DNA from: Treponema sp.
Lineage (GTDB): Bacteria > Spirochaetota > Spirochaetia > Treponematales > Treponemataceae
Direction: 5' to 3'
Assembly (NCBI GenBank): GCA_024400955.1
Contig: JAKSLY010000013.1
Coordinates: forward strand, 1-59,227
DNA length: 59,227 nt
The notes under the pieces are model-generated. The model saw nothing but the letters and a program-made list of their open reading frames with translations, was not told where the DNA came from and did no database searches. Shown piece by piece: positions 1-6,987 of this stretch. The translations under genes and the position numbers were made by a program. Every line of letters begins with the position of its first letter. The stretch's first letter is position 1.

Positions 1-155
1 AGCTTGCCAACTTGATTTGCTACATCGCTTGCAACAGTCTTTGCAAGGTCTTCTGCATTCTCCTGAATGTTGATTGCAGACTTATTGTTCTTGTGGCGGT
101 AGTAACCGTACACAGTTCCGACTCCGATTGTGATTGCACCGATTAGTGACAGCAT
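1..155 (-). CDS. Small single-pass membrane protein, 3' end cut by window
   Basis: The complement strand has a strong ribosome-binding site (AAGGAGGC, about 162-169) 6 nt before an ATG at 155. The 51 codons visible encode a hydrophobic N-terminal helix (about residues 2-17), then a basic stretch with Arg-His-Lys-Asn-Asn-Lys, then a polar, probably helical segment. That layout is a one-pass membrane anchor with a cytoplasmic tail. The gene continues to the left of the window, so its full length is unknown. I do not recognise the family. It is similar in plan, not in sequence, to the small membrane protein at 15466-15639 on the same strand. Confidence 0.55.
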   Translation of the reverse strand, partial: MLSLIGAITIGVGTVYGYYRHKNNKSAINIQENAEDLAKTVASDVANQVGK

Positions 156-249
156 AAAATGCCTCCTTTTATCAGTTAGATATTTAAAGAACCTAAGGTT
201 CTAAACTTGAAATCTATCGCATTCTTATGAAAAGTATATCATCGGTTTG

Positions 250-264
250 TCTCATGGAATGAGA
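250..264. promoter_or_regulatory. TCTCA-N5-TGAGA dyad, copy 1
   Basis: The sequence is TCTCATGGAATGAGA, a perfect 6-bp palindrome around GGA. It lies 65 nt before the Rpn-family start codon. The same 24-nt context (246-269) is repeated exactly at 1301-1324, on the other side of that gene. Operator or recombination junction are both possible. Confidence 0.6.
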
Positions 265-328
265 AATTTGTTAGTTTTTAGAATTTGCATTATCTGGATT
301 TTTATATTATCTTTTTACCGGAGGTTTC

Positions 329-1210
329 ATGGCAGAAAAAGATATTGTAGAAAAAACTCTTGAGTCCTATAACGATGTTTTTGCCGACATTGTGAATGGA
401 TTACTTTTTAACGGTGAACAGATAGTAAAGGAAAATGAACTTGAAGCAGAATCAGAAAATTCAATGTACAAGGCTGATGGCAGGCTTCATGAACAAGAAC
501 GCGATGTTGCAAAATACTGGAGAAACGGGGAGATACGGATTGCCCTGTATGGTCTTGAAAACCAGACTGCAGTTGATCCAGACATGCCACTTAGAATTTT
601 GAGTTATGACGGCGCTGCATATCGAAACCAGCTGAATCAGAATTGTAAAACTAAGCGATATCCTGTGATCACTCTTGTACTGTATTTTGGTGATGGTGAA
701 TGGAACAAACCTAAAAATCTATTGGAGTGCCTTGATATACCGGAGAATCTTAAACTATATGTAAATGACTATAAAATCAACCTTTTTGAGATTTGCAAGT
801 TGTCTGATGAACAGATTTCAAAGTTCAAGAGTGATTTCAAAATCGTTGCCGACTACTTTGCTAAACGCAGGAGAGTTCCTGGATACCGTGGAACAAAGGA
901 TACAATCAAGCATGTTGATGAGTTTTTCAAGCTGATGAAAGTCCTGACCAATGACAATAAGTTTGAATCGATATATAATGAAAATATCTCTAATGCAGAA
1001 GGAGGCGTAAATATGTGTGATTTCTTAGATACAGTAGAGGCTCGTGGTAAAGCGGCAGGTAGAAGTGAAGGCAAACTCGAAGGCAAGGCTGAAATTATTC
1101 AAGAATTGATTAAGGCTGGAAAAATGACTGTGGAACAAATTGCAGACATGCTTAAGCTTCCTGTGGAAAAAGTAAATGAGCTTGCAGAGATGGTTCTTGT
1201 TTCTGCATAG
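329..1210 (+). CDS. Rpn-family PD-(D/E)XK nuclease / putative transposase
   Basis: This 293-residue protein has the layout of Rpn/YhgA-type proteins, which are recombination-promoting endonucleases of the PD-(D/E)XK fold; some act as toxins or phage-defence proteins. The nuclease core is in the first ~120 residues, with an acidic residue near 59 and an E77-x-Q79 pair in place of the usual E-x-K. The C-terminus (about 237-290) has the typical Gly-Lys-Ala/Glu repeat (GKAAGRSEGKLEGKAE) followed by a short helical segment that looks like a small HTH or dimerisation tail. The start at 329 has GGAGG 5 nt upstream. It stands alone, bracketed by two identical copies of the TCTCA-N5-TGAGA dyad, which suggests it was inserted or moved as a unit. 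Catalytic competence is inferred only. Confidence 0.7.
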   Translation: MAEKDIVEKTLESYNDVFADIVNGLLFNGEQIVKENELEAESENSMYKADGRLHEQERDVAKYWRNGEIRIALYGLENQTAVDPDMPLRILSYDGAAYRNQLNQNCKTKRYPVITLVLYFGDGEWNKPKNLLECLDIPENLKLYVNDYKINLFEICKLSDEQISKFKSDFKIVADYFAKRRRVPGYRGTKDTIKHVDEFFKLMKVLTNDNKFESIYNENISNAEGGVNMCDFLDTVEARGKAAGRSEGKLEGKAEIIQELIKAGKMTVEQIADMLKLPVEKVNELAEMVLVSA

Positions 1211-1228
1211 ATGAAAAACTCATGATTA

Positions 1229-1311
1229 GTTTTTACTTCTGCATTACAGGAGAAAATAGGCAGGTCTCCGACAAAGGATGAAACTTTACTTAGCAGTTCA
1301 TTTGTCTCATG
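1229..1311 (-). pseudogene. Fragment of a second exonuclease-like gene copy
   Basis: These 83 nt align without gaps to 1684-1766, inside the neighbouring exonuclease-like gene, with 8 mismatches (90% identity). On the minus strand the fragment still reads in one frame (HETNELLSKVSSFVG and on), so it is the remnant of a paralogue and not noise. The homology ends exactly where the TCTCA-N5-TGAGA dyad begins (1305), so the break point and the dyad coincide. Confidence 0.75.
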
Positions 1312-1319
1312 GAATGAGA
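1305..1319. promoter_or_regulatory. TCTCA-N5-TGAGA dyad, copy 2
   Basis: TCTCATGGAATGAGA, identical to copy 1 including flanks (24 nt, 1301-1324). It sits at the junction between the paralogue fragment and the stop codon of the intact exonuclease-like gene. Confidence 0.6.
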
Positions 1320-1322
1320 AAT

Positions 1323-1910
1323 TTAGAAGTCGTAAATTAGAAGACTGCTTGTAGTATCATAAATATTCTCGTATGAGATTGGTTTTGTTTCTCTGAAGGA
1401 TAAATAAAGTTGATGGCAGCTGCATAAGGCTAAAATGTTTGGATCACTTGAATTCAACTCAATGAGTTTATTTGCAACGGATCCAATAGCCGTAGCAATT
1501 GAAATCGGGGATTTTGAATCGTAGGAAATGCCAAAGTATCTAGCCATCGTTTTTATCGCGGTATTATTCAAATCTGGAACCAGCTTTTTTGCAGCGCTCT
1601 TGATGTCGTAAAGATTGAAACATAGTCGCTTGCTTGTAGGATACCAGATGGACGGGCCGCAAAAGGTATTGTAAATTTCTTTCGTTTTTACTTCTGCATT
1701 GCAGCAGAAAACGGGCAGGCCTCCGACAAAGGATGAAACTTCACTAAGCAGTTCATTTGTCTCGTGAATTAGTGCATACCCAGGGTATGTATGTCCAGTA
1801 TGGTATGTGATTTTAATCTTTTTCCATAACCTTCTGCCATTTTTAAACTTAACCAAAGCAAGCTTGGCAGAACTTCCACTCTTCTCAAAATGCATTGCAA
1901 CAAAATCCAT
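1323..1910 (-). CDS. Degenerate DnaQ/DEDDh exonuclease-like protein
   Basis: The 195-residue product follows the plan of 3'-5' exonucleases of the DnaQ (DEDDh) superfamily: an opening DFVAxxFEK segment, the VKFKNG turn, a YPGYALIHETN segment where the family has a 'wiHGit' motif, a CNAEV segment where HNAxFD is expected, and a helical C-terminal half. The catalytic residues are gone: the first Asp of D-x-E is His (MHFEK), HNAxFD has become CCNAEVK, and the final H-x4-D is SPISIATAIG. It is therefore probably not a nuclease, and may be a binding or regulatory derivative. ATG 1910 is chosen because GGAGG (complement of 1916-1920) lies 5 nt upstream; a TTG at 1922 would overlap that site. A partial second copy lies at 1229-1311. 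The DnaQ relationship is my pattern reading and needs a profile search. Confidence 0.5.
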   Translation of the reverse strand: MDFVAMHFEKSGSSAKLALVKFKNGRRLWKKIKITYHTGHTYPGYALIHETNELLSEVSSFVGGLPVFCCNAEVKTKEIYNTFCGPSIWYPTSKRLCFNLYDIKSAAKKLVPDLNNTAIKTMARYFGISYDSKSPISIATAIGSVANKLIELNSSDPNILALCSCHQLYLSFRETKPISYENIYDTTSSLLIYDF

Positions 1911-1950
1911 GTTTACCTCCAAGTAATGTCTTGAAGATACTATGGCTTTG

Positions 1951-1965
1951 TCTCATGGGGTGAGA
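1951..1965. promoter_or_regulatory. TCTCA-N5-TGAGA dyad, copy 3
   Basis: TCTCATGGGGTGAGA, 41 nt upstream of the exonuclease-like ATG at 1910, in the promoter region of that gene. Confidence 0.55.
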
Positions 1966-1981
1966 ATTTTTGATAGTGGAT

Positions 1982-2043
1982 TTTTTTTAGTAGCATTTTT
2001 TTTCAATTGTCATTTTTGCTAATTGATGATGCTACTAAAAAAA
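1982..2043. terminator. Bidirectional terminator-like hairpin
   Basis: Perfect 15-bp inverted repeat (1982-1996 with 2029-2043) whose outer ends are T7 and A7, plus an inner TCAATT/AATTGA stem (2003-2008, 2021-2026). It can terminate transcription on both strands and separates the exonuclease-like gene from the PARIS-like genes. Because the genes on either side are divergent, it more likely insulates read-through or is a structured element than an ordinary 3' terminator. Confidence 0.5.
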
Positions 2044-2214
2044 TGGTTTTATCAAAAAAAATGCTTGTTTTTTTGTTTCTATATTAGAAGTTGAATTCTT
2101 GAATGAAGATTATATTTTGTGTATAAATTTGTACTGAATTAATTCGTATAATACAAATGGTTTTGATTTTGTCAAATTGAAAATTACCATAAACCGCTAT
2201 AAACTTGATATAGT

Positions 2215-2226
2215 GTTTGTACAAAC
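2215..2226. promoter_or_regulatory. Palindromic operator candidate GTTTGTACAAAC
   Basis: A perfect 12-bp palindrome 16 nt before the ATPase start codon. Upstream, TTGAAA-N17-TAAACT (about 2178-2206) and an isolated TATAAT (2147-2152) are possible promoter elements. A protein bound here would block transcription or translation of the pair. Only the palindrome is certain. Confidence 0.4.
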
Positions 2227-2242
2227 AAAGTTGGAGAATATA

Positions 2243-3688
2243 ATGCGCAAAATAAAACAGATTGAAATAAAAAAACTTTTTGGATATGAAAAGAACAATT
2301 ATACAGTGAATCTTCTCGAAGATAGTCCGTTGACTTTTATTTATGCATTTAATGGTATTGGCAAAACTACACTTTTCAGACTTATTGATGCAGCAATAAA
2401 AAGAAAAATGACTGTATTAGATTCAATTATTTTTGAGTCATTAAAAATAACCTTTGATACAAATGAAACTCTTACTGTAAAAAAAATTTTCTTAAGACAT
2501 TTTGATGATATTACAATGGGAGAACTGCCAAAAGATGGGAATAACTACTATTTCCCTATTGTTTATGAATGGCATTCTCCTGGTGAAGAGGTAATTGTTG
2601 GAAAACACTACTTTGAAAAAAAACGTTCAGAAGAAATAAACTTATTGCTTGAAGAAGATTTTGATGCATATTCAAAAATGCCATATTCTCGGAAAACTGA
2701 TAAAGGTATTCGGAAGATACCACTTAATATGTTTTATAGAAGCCCCATTGTAGATGAATCTATTGGAAAAGAAATTGAAGATAATCTTGCTAATATTGGG
2801 GTAGATATTCTTTATGCAAATAAGGATTATAGTAGATTACCAGTAAAGGCAGAAGATGCGAGATTTGATTACAAAATAAGTATTTTTGAGAATTACAAGT
2901 CAAATGATATTATTCCTTTAGAAATAAACGAAGTAAGTGATTTAATTCAGAAAAGAAAAAATGAAATAGATATGATGTCTGATATTTCATGGAAAGAATT
3001 CTCCTCAATATCATTTGATACTAAAGAATATGATAGAAATTTGCATTTTCTATATTTAGAACTTGATGATAAAATTCAATATATGCAAACAAAAATGTCT
3101 GAATATTTAAAAGAACTTTCAAGCTTAAGAAATATTCATGATTATTCGAATATTGACGAAAAATTATTAAAAAAAATTTTTGACAAAACAACTAATCCAA
3201 TTGATGTGAAGTTTGGTTTATTAGAGCATCCAGAAAAATTAAATGAGTTGATAGTGGAATATGCAAAGAAGCAAATAAATAAAATTATGCTTTTTGAAAA
3301 AGTAATTAATGAAAAAGCCTGTTTAACAGATAAGAACATTTTTATAAATCGAGAAACTGGAGAGATAGAAATGAAGCTTGATTTTGAAGAAGGTTCAACA
3401 ATTCCACCAGAGAATTTATCATCTGGAGAAAAAAATGTCCTTTTATTATATTTTCATCTTATTTTCCTTGTTCCTGATAAACGCCCAGAGAATTTCCCGT
3501 ATATCGCATTAATCGATGAACCTGAAGTTTCAATGCATCCAGACTGGCTTATTACTTTCATTGAAAGCTTAAAATTTATTAATGCGGAGCTTGGAAGAAG
3601 AGATAATATTCAGTTTATTGTAGCAACACATTCTCCTGCAATTACTTATGCAAATAGTCATCTGATGGTGCCAATGAAAAGGTCATAA
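2243..3688 (+). CDS. ABC/OLD-type ATPase, AriA-like (PARIS)
   Basis: The 481-residue protein is an ABC-superfamily ATPase of the kind used in anti-phage systems. Visible motifs: Walker A FNGIGKTT (36-43), ABC signature LSSGE (392-396), Walker B IALIDEP with D425-E426, and a switch histidine in ATHSP (H463). The long middle holds charged, helical sequence without clear motifs. The start at 2243 is chosen because GGAGAA lies about 6 nt upstream; an in-frame codon at 2177 has no such site. The stop is followed after 3 nt by a DUF4435/TOPRIM gene, the same order as AriA-AriB in PARIS, where the ATPase cages the TOPRIM nuclease and releases it on sensing a phage anti-restriction protein. The region is much more AT-rich than the core genes on the right, pointing to transfer. 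Other ATPase+TOPRIM systems (OLD-like, Gabija-like) are less likely because here the TOPRIM is a separate DUF4435 protein. Confidence 0.7.
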   Translation: MRKIKQIEIKKLFGYEKNNYTVNLLEDSPLTFIYAFNGIGKTTLFRLIDAAIKRKMTVLDSIIFESLKITFDTNETLTVKKIFLRHFDDITMGELPKDGNNYYFPIVYEWHSPGEEVIVGKHYFEKKRSEEINLLLEEDFDAYSKMPYSRKTDKGIRKIPLNMFYRSPIVDESIGKEIEDNLANIGVDILYANKDYSRLPVKAEDARFDYKISIFENYKSNDIIPLEINEVSDLIQKRKNEIDMMSDISWKEFSSISFDTKEYDRNLHFLYLELDDKIQYMQTKMSEYLKELSSLRNIHDYSNIDEKLLKKIFDKTTNPIDVKFGLLEHPEKLNELIVEYAKKQINKIMLFEKVINEKACLTDKNIFINRETGEIEMKLDFEEGSTIPPENLSSGEKNVLLLYFHLIFLVPDKRPENFPYIALIDEPEVSMHPDWLITFIESLKFINAELGRRDNIQFIVATHSPAITYANSHLMVPMKRS

Positions 3689-3691
3689 TGT

Positions 3692-4702
3692 ATGAATAAA
3701 GACATGCTAATTGAAAAGGATTTCGAAAAATTAAATTACATTCAAGAAAATTTCTCAACAGCTCGTTTAAGCTCTGTCATAGATTGGGGATTGTTAGTTG
3801 AAGGTCCAACCGATGTTGTATTTTATAAAAAAGTAACAGACAAATTAACAACATTTCATGGGGCACCAGAATCCTATGAAGGAGAGAGTTCTGTTATTCC
3901 TATAATAATTGCCGAAAAAAGAAAAAATGGTCAGCATTTTTATGGAATAATCGATGCCGATTACAAGAATCATAAATTTTCGGATGAAATTAAAAATTAT
4001 ATGCAAGTCACTGATGCAAATTCTTTGGAAACTATGATGATAAAGTATTATGGAATTGCTGACTTTGAACAACTTATAAGAAAAATAGTAAAAGTAAACT
4101 ATCCAGGTAATAAATATAATCTCAAAGAAAAACTTTTGGATTCTATAGTCGAAATGTCTGTTAAATGGGCATATACGATTGGAGTATTAAGAAATTTCAA
4201 TGAAACACAAAAATGTTTGAGTATTAACAAACTTAAAGGAAAATCAAATTATTATTTTGATTTCTTAAACTTACAGAAATTGTCCGATACTCAAGTTGAA
4301 ATATCTTTTGATTTAGAAAAATATCTGAAAGAATTGATAAAAACTAATAAAGATAGACTTACTCTTGAAGATCTTAAAAAAGAAATAGCAAAAAAGACTT
4401 TCTCAGAAGAAGAAGCATACATTTTGTGTCAGGGGCATGATATTGTTGACTTCATAGAAGCTGTTATGAAAATATATGGAGCATCTATTGCTAAAGATAG
4501 GAAGGATAGTGATAAAATTATCAATAACAGAAGAGGCCCTTTAGATAAAGTTTCAAAAATGGAATATAACATTCTTGATATGTATGATATTTCTCGTTTT
4601 GAAAAAGCTCCGTTATATCAATGGCTTGAAACAATTGATAATATGTATCAAAAGAGAATTAACCAAGAAAATTTGAAAAATGCTAAATATACGAAGATTT
4701 AA
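3692..4702 (+). CDS. DUF4435/TOPRIM nuclease, AriB-like (PARIS)
   Basis: The 336-residue product shows the DUF4435 TOPRIM signature: LLVEGPTDVVFY with E37-G38 and D41, then GIIDADY with D88 and D90, then TDANSLE (107-113), which is very characteristic of DUF4435. In PARIS, AriB is the toxic effector, a TOPRIM nuclease reported to cut tRNA when released from AriA. The acidic residues needed for metal binding appear present, so the protein should be active. The C-terminal half is Lys-rich and helical. Translation is probably coupled to the ATPase gene (3-nt gap, no clear separate ribosome-binding site). Assignment to PARIS specifically, and not to a related ATPase/DUF4435 pair, is inference. 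Confidence 0.7.
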   Translation: MNKDMLIEKDFEKLNYIQENFSTARLSSVIDWGLLVEGPTDVVFYKKVTDKLTTFHGAPESYEGESSVIPIIIAEKRKNGQHFYGIIDADYKNHKFSDEIKNYMQVTDANSLETMMIKYYGIADFEQLIRKIVKVNYPGNKYNLKEKLLDSIVEMSVKWAYTIGVLRNFNETQKCLSINKLKGKSNYYFDFLNLQKLSDTQVEISFDLEKYLKELIKTNKDRLTLEDLKKEIAKKTFSEEEAYILCQGHDIVDFIEAVMKIYGASIAKDRKDSDKIINNRRGPLDKVSKMEYNILDMYDISRFEKAPLYQWLETIDNMYQKRINQENLKNAKYTKI

Positions 4703-4719
4703 TGAAATCATATTTTGAT

Positions 4720-4754
4720 AAAACTAAAGTTTGAATTCTACATTGTTTAGTTTT
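4720..4754 (+). terminator. Terminator-like hairpin after the DUF4435 gene
   Basis: AAAACTAAA (4720-4728) pairs with TTTAGTTTT (4746-4754), followed by CTTC. The T-tract is short, so read-through into the nuclease gene at 4786 is possible. Confidence 0.35.
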
Positions 4755-4785
4755 CTTCAGAATTTATAAAATCATAGGATAGTTT

Positions 4786-5838
4786 ATGAATAAAACAATT
4801 TTCCATGGTATTACTCCAAAAACGACAGCTGACCGCGAATTTGAAAATACAACAACAGAATTATTATTTAATATAATGCAAAAAAAGTATGTCCGACAGT
4901 TGGTTGTAAAATTTTTTTGCCCAGATATGACAGAAGATGTCATAAAGAATATTTCAAAAGAAGATTTAATTACACAGGATTTCTCCAGACAAGAATATGG
5001 TCATCCAGATTTTGTAATAAGAAATAATGATTGTAATATAATAATTGAAAATAAAATACGATATAGTACAAAACTTACTGATCATGAGAAGAATGATTAT
5101 ATAAATTTTCTTGATGGAACACGAAAATATGAAAGATTAATCTTTCTCATACCAGATGGATATGATGAATCGGAAATAAATAAAATCAAGTCAAAATATA
5201 CTGATAAAGCAAATTCTTTATCTATAAAATTTTGGTCTGATTTCTTTGGATATGTTGAAGATTATGAGCTTGCTAAGGATAATCCTATTATAAAGCAGTC
5301 AATTGAATTCCTTTTTGATTCTATTGATCGCCAATATATTACTGATACAAAATTCACAAAAGATGAGGCATGTATGTTACTTTCTCCAAAATTAATAATA
5401 AATACTATTTCATTAAGTAGTAAAATTTATAAGCTTGCTTTAAATTGGGTTGAAGGAAAATGGGATAAAGACAATAAATCATTTACACCAGGTAACAATT
5501 GTCCATTAGATAATAAGTTTATAGGAAAGTTCTTTAATATTAATAATCTTTCACTTTCTGGTTTCATAGGAATTCATTTTTATTTAAATGAAACTGATGC
5601 AAATTATATGTTATCTATTTCTTATGCTGAAAATAATATCAAAACGGAAAATTTGCCTACTACAGCTAAAATTATTGATACAAAAGAATGTGGCATCAGA
5701 GTATTTTTCCCTTTAGATACGGATGAAAATGCTACTGCAAAACTAGCTATGGAAAATAATATAGATGAGCAGCAAAAATGGTTTAATGACATGGCCGACA
5801 AGGCTTTTGAACAATCAAAAAGATTCTTAAAGGACTAA
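4786..5838 (+). CDS. PD-(D/E)XK nuclease-superfamily protein
   Basis: The 350-residue protein has a textbook PD-(D/E)XK nuclease core: an early Glu (E20 or E25), GHPDFVI with P74-D75, and IIIENKI with E88-N89-K90. Proteins of this type (PDDEXK_4-like) are DNases of restriction and abortive-infection systems. The C-terminal half has no motif I recognise; it carries aromatic, beta-like segments (about 235-310) and could bind DNA or a partner. It lies 83 nt downstream of the AriB-like gene, same strand, same low GC, so it may be the third component of that system or an independent defence gene. AGGAT precedes the ATG by 5 nt. A strong promoter for the next unit begins 45 nt after its stop. Confidence 0.6.
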   Translation: MNKTIFHGITPKTTADREFENTTTELLFNIMQKKYVRQLVVKFFCPDMTEDVIKNISKEDLITQDFSRQEYGHPDFVIRNNDCNIIIENKIRYSTKLTDHEKNDYINFLDGTRKYERLIFLIPDGYDESEINKIKSKYTDKANSLSIKFWSDFFGYVEDYELAKDNPIIKQSIEFLFDSIDRQYITDTKFTKDEACMLLSPKLIINTISLSSKIYKLALNWVEGKWDKDNKSFTPGNNCPLDNKFIGKFFNINNLSLSGFIGIHFYLNETDANYMLSISYAENNIKTENLPTTAKIIDTKECGIRVFFPLDTDENATAKLAMENNIDEQQKWFNDMADKAFEQSKRFLKD

Positions 5839-5883
5839 AAGTCAAATCTGTTTTGATTTCTATGAAAAATGATTATAAAATTC

Positions 5884-5912
5884 TTGACAATTAATAACTG
5901 TATTCATATATT
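5884..5912 (+). promoter_or_regulatory. Near-consensus sigma-70 promoter for the structured RNA
   Basis: TTGACA (5884-5889), 17-nt spacer, TATATT (5907-5912). The predicted start is near 5919-5921, exactly where the first hairpin of the structured RNA begins. It is one of the two best promoters visible in the window. Confidence 0.7.
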
Positions 5913-5920
5913 ATAACTAT

Positions 5921-6117
5921 ACGCTACTAGGTTGTAGCGGTCTTCGAGCAGTTCCTTGCTCAAAGATATAACCCTATTTGGTTGTGGCAGCTTAAGTTTT
6001 CTTAAGACCCACAAGATTAAAAGCTACATTACCAGCTTACTCAAAACGACTAGTGTTATGGGAACGTTGTATCCACTCAAGTAACACAATGGCTGGGCGT
6101 AGAAGGGTTATATCTAT
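5921..6117 (+). ncRNA. Structured RNA (~195 nt) heading the kinase/vWA/PP2C cluster
   Basis: No reading frame fits here, but pairing is dense. Stems seen: CGCTAC/GTAGCG (5922-5927, 5934-5939); GAGCA/TGCTC (5946-5950, 5957-5961); TTGTGG/CCACAA closing CTTAAG-TTTT-CTTAAG (5982-6014); AAGCT/AGCTT (6021-6025, 6034-6038); GTGTTA/TAACAC (6053-6058, 6082-6087). A perfect 12-bp long-range stem, AGATATAACCCT (5964-5975) with AGGGTTATATCT (6104-6115), encloses the middle stems and ends 2 nt before the HTH gene's ATG. That stem covers AAGGG, the only candidate ribosome-binding site of the HTH gene. It may be an independent small RNA, a guide or antitoxin RNA for the nuclease/RNA-binding protein downstream, or a switch-like leader. 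I do not match it to a known RNA family. The structure is direct observation; the role is inference. Confidence 0.65.
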
Positions 6118-6519
6118 ATGAAAAAATCAACACTTAAAACACCAACTCATTTCTCTGAAAAATTTTTTACAAACGACTGTTTCTGCAACAAAAGGGCTCT
6201 TTCTATCTACATCAATGATTTAATGCGTGAAAAAGACCTTAGAGGACCTGATGTTTATAAAGATGCAGGAATATCAAAAGCAAACTGGTCCAACTACATC
6301 TCTGAAAAAAATAATCCAAGTCCAGAAAATGCTCGACGTTTAGTTGTCGGGTTAAAATGCTCACCGGAGGAAGCAACATTATTGTTGTCTTATTGTGGAA
6401 TGACTTTTACAAAGGGCAATGTATACGATGAATGTCTACTCCACTGTCTCGAAAACCATGTTGCCAAGATGACTGATGTAACTATTTTCATCAACAATTA
6501 TCTCTCACAAGCCGCATAG
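6118..6519 (+). CDS. Small HTH protein downstream of the structured RNA
   Basis: The 133-residue protein has a lambda-repressor-like HTH at about 27-85: a first helix ending MREKDL, then DVYKDAGISKANWSNYIS (45-62), then a third helix PENARRLVVGLKCSPEEATLLLSYCG. From memory, small HTH proteins with this D-V-Y-K-x-A core followed by a Ser-rich recognition helix occur beside kinase and macrodomain conflict systems, but I cannot verify that here. It could bind DNA as the cluster's repressor or bind the RNA upstream. Its only ribosome-binding site candidate (AAGGG, about 6103-6107) is paired inside the structured RNA, so translation should depend on that fold. It is followed after 4 nt by another long hairpin. 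Confidence 0.6.
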   Translation: MKKSTLKTPTHFSEKFFTNDCFCNKRALSIYINDLMREKDLRGPDVYKDAGISKANWSNYISEKNNPSPENARRLVVGLKCSPEEATLLLSYCGMTFTKGNVYDECLLHCLENHVAKMTDVTIFINNYLSQAA

Positions 6520-6523
6520 CACC

Positions 6524-6573
6524 CACCTATGTGTCAGAACTGGATTTACTAGTGCAGCTCTGACACATAGGTG
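6524..6573 (+). promoter_or_regulatory. 15-bp hairpin that buries the next ribosome-binding site
   Basis: CACCTATGTGTCAGA (6524-6538) is perfectly complementary to 6559-6573, with a 20-nt loop. There is no T-tract, so it is not a normal terminator. The right arm ends in AGGTG (6569-6573), the best ribosome-binding site for the following reading frames (TTG 6579 or ATG 6587), and this AGGTG is paired with CACCT. It looks like a translational lock or an RNA-processing site. Confidence 0.6.
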
Positions 6574-6586
6574 AAAACTTGAAGTT

Positions 6587-6667
6587 ATGTTTTCCTATTA
6601 CCAGGTTCAGTCTTGGTATATTGTTTCTACTAAACATGAAGAAGTTGCATATGAATCACTTTATTAA
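6587..6667 (+). CDS. Possible 26-codon leader ORF
   Basis: ATG 6587 opens 26 codons with normal codon use and a protein-like product (SWYIVSTKHEEVAYESL) that ends in TAA at 6665-6667, one base before the ATG of the zinc-ribbon gene. This TAA-A-ATG arrangement suggests translational coupling. AGGTG lies 13 nt upstream, a long spacing, so the call is tentative; a TTG at 6579 in the zinc-ribbon frame is a competing start. Confidence 0.3.
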   Translation: MFSYYQVQSWYIVSTKHEEVAYESLY

Positions 6668-6668
6668 A

Positions 6669-6911
6669 ATGAAAACAGAAAAACACATTTGTGTAGATTG
6701 CGGCAAAATTCTTTATAGCCGTAAAGAAGCTGGTTATCTAATTAACGAAATGCACGGACGGCATGGAATGCGTCGCTATACAGGAAAGGTTCCTGTTCGT
6801 TTTTACCAATGCATCTACAATTCAGGATTTTATCATGTAACATCCAAACGCATTAATCCTGATGATCCAATTGTTAAAACAAATAAAAAGTATCTGGGAA
6901 ATGTCGCATAG
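6669..6911 (+). CDS. Small zinc-ribbon protein
   Basis: The frame ending at 6911 encodes a compact zinc-binding domain: HICVDCGK (Cys-x2-Cys), YSRKEA, then RRYTGKVPVRFYQC and YHVTSKR. The spacing CxxC...C...H with a basic patch is like small nucleic-acid-binding zinc ribbons. ATG 6669 (80 residues) is chosen because it starts directly at the domain and is coupled to the 26-codon ORF before it. TTG 6579, with AGGTG 5 nt upstream, would add 30 residues that look like out-of-frame sequence; ATG 6636 has no ribosome-binding site. It lies between two hairpins in the same direction as the kinase/vWA cluster and is probably an RNA- or DNA-binding accessory. Confidence 0.55.
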   Translation: MKTEKHICVDCGKILYSRKEAGYLINEMHGRHGMRRYTGKVPVRFYQCIYNSGFYHVTSKRINPDDPIVKTNKKYLGNVA

Positions 6912-6946
6912 CGTTTGACCAAACCTTTTCTTTGTTATGGCAAACT

Positions 6947-6987
6947 GCAAGCATCAGATTCAGACGGCCGGTGAAACTGATGCTTGC
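6947..6987 (+). promoter_or_regulatory. 11-bp intergenic hairpin
   Basis: GCAAGCATCAG (6947-6957) pairs perfectly with CTGATGCTTGC (6977-6987), 19-nt loop, no T-tract. It lies between the zinc-ribbon gene and the nuclease-LOTUS gene; a processing or stability element is more likely than a terminator. Confidence 0.5.

Noticed and set aside
5921..6117. Retron msr-msd or CRISPR-type RNA
   Set aside because: No reverse transcriptase or cas gene is nearby and no regular repeats are present; the RNA is kept as unassigned.
6579..6668. N-terminal extension of the zinc-ribbon protein from TTG 6579
   Set aside because: Not excluded, but the 30 added residues look non-coding while another frame of the same stretch reads like protein; kept as alternative in the entry.
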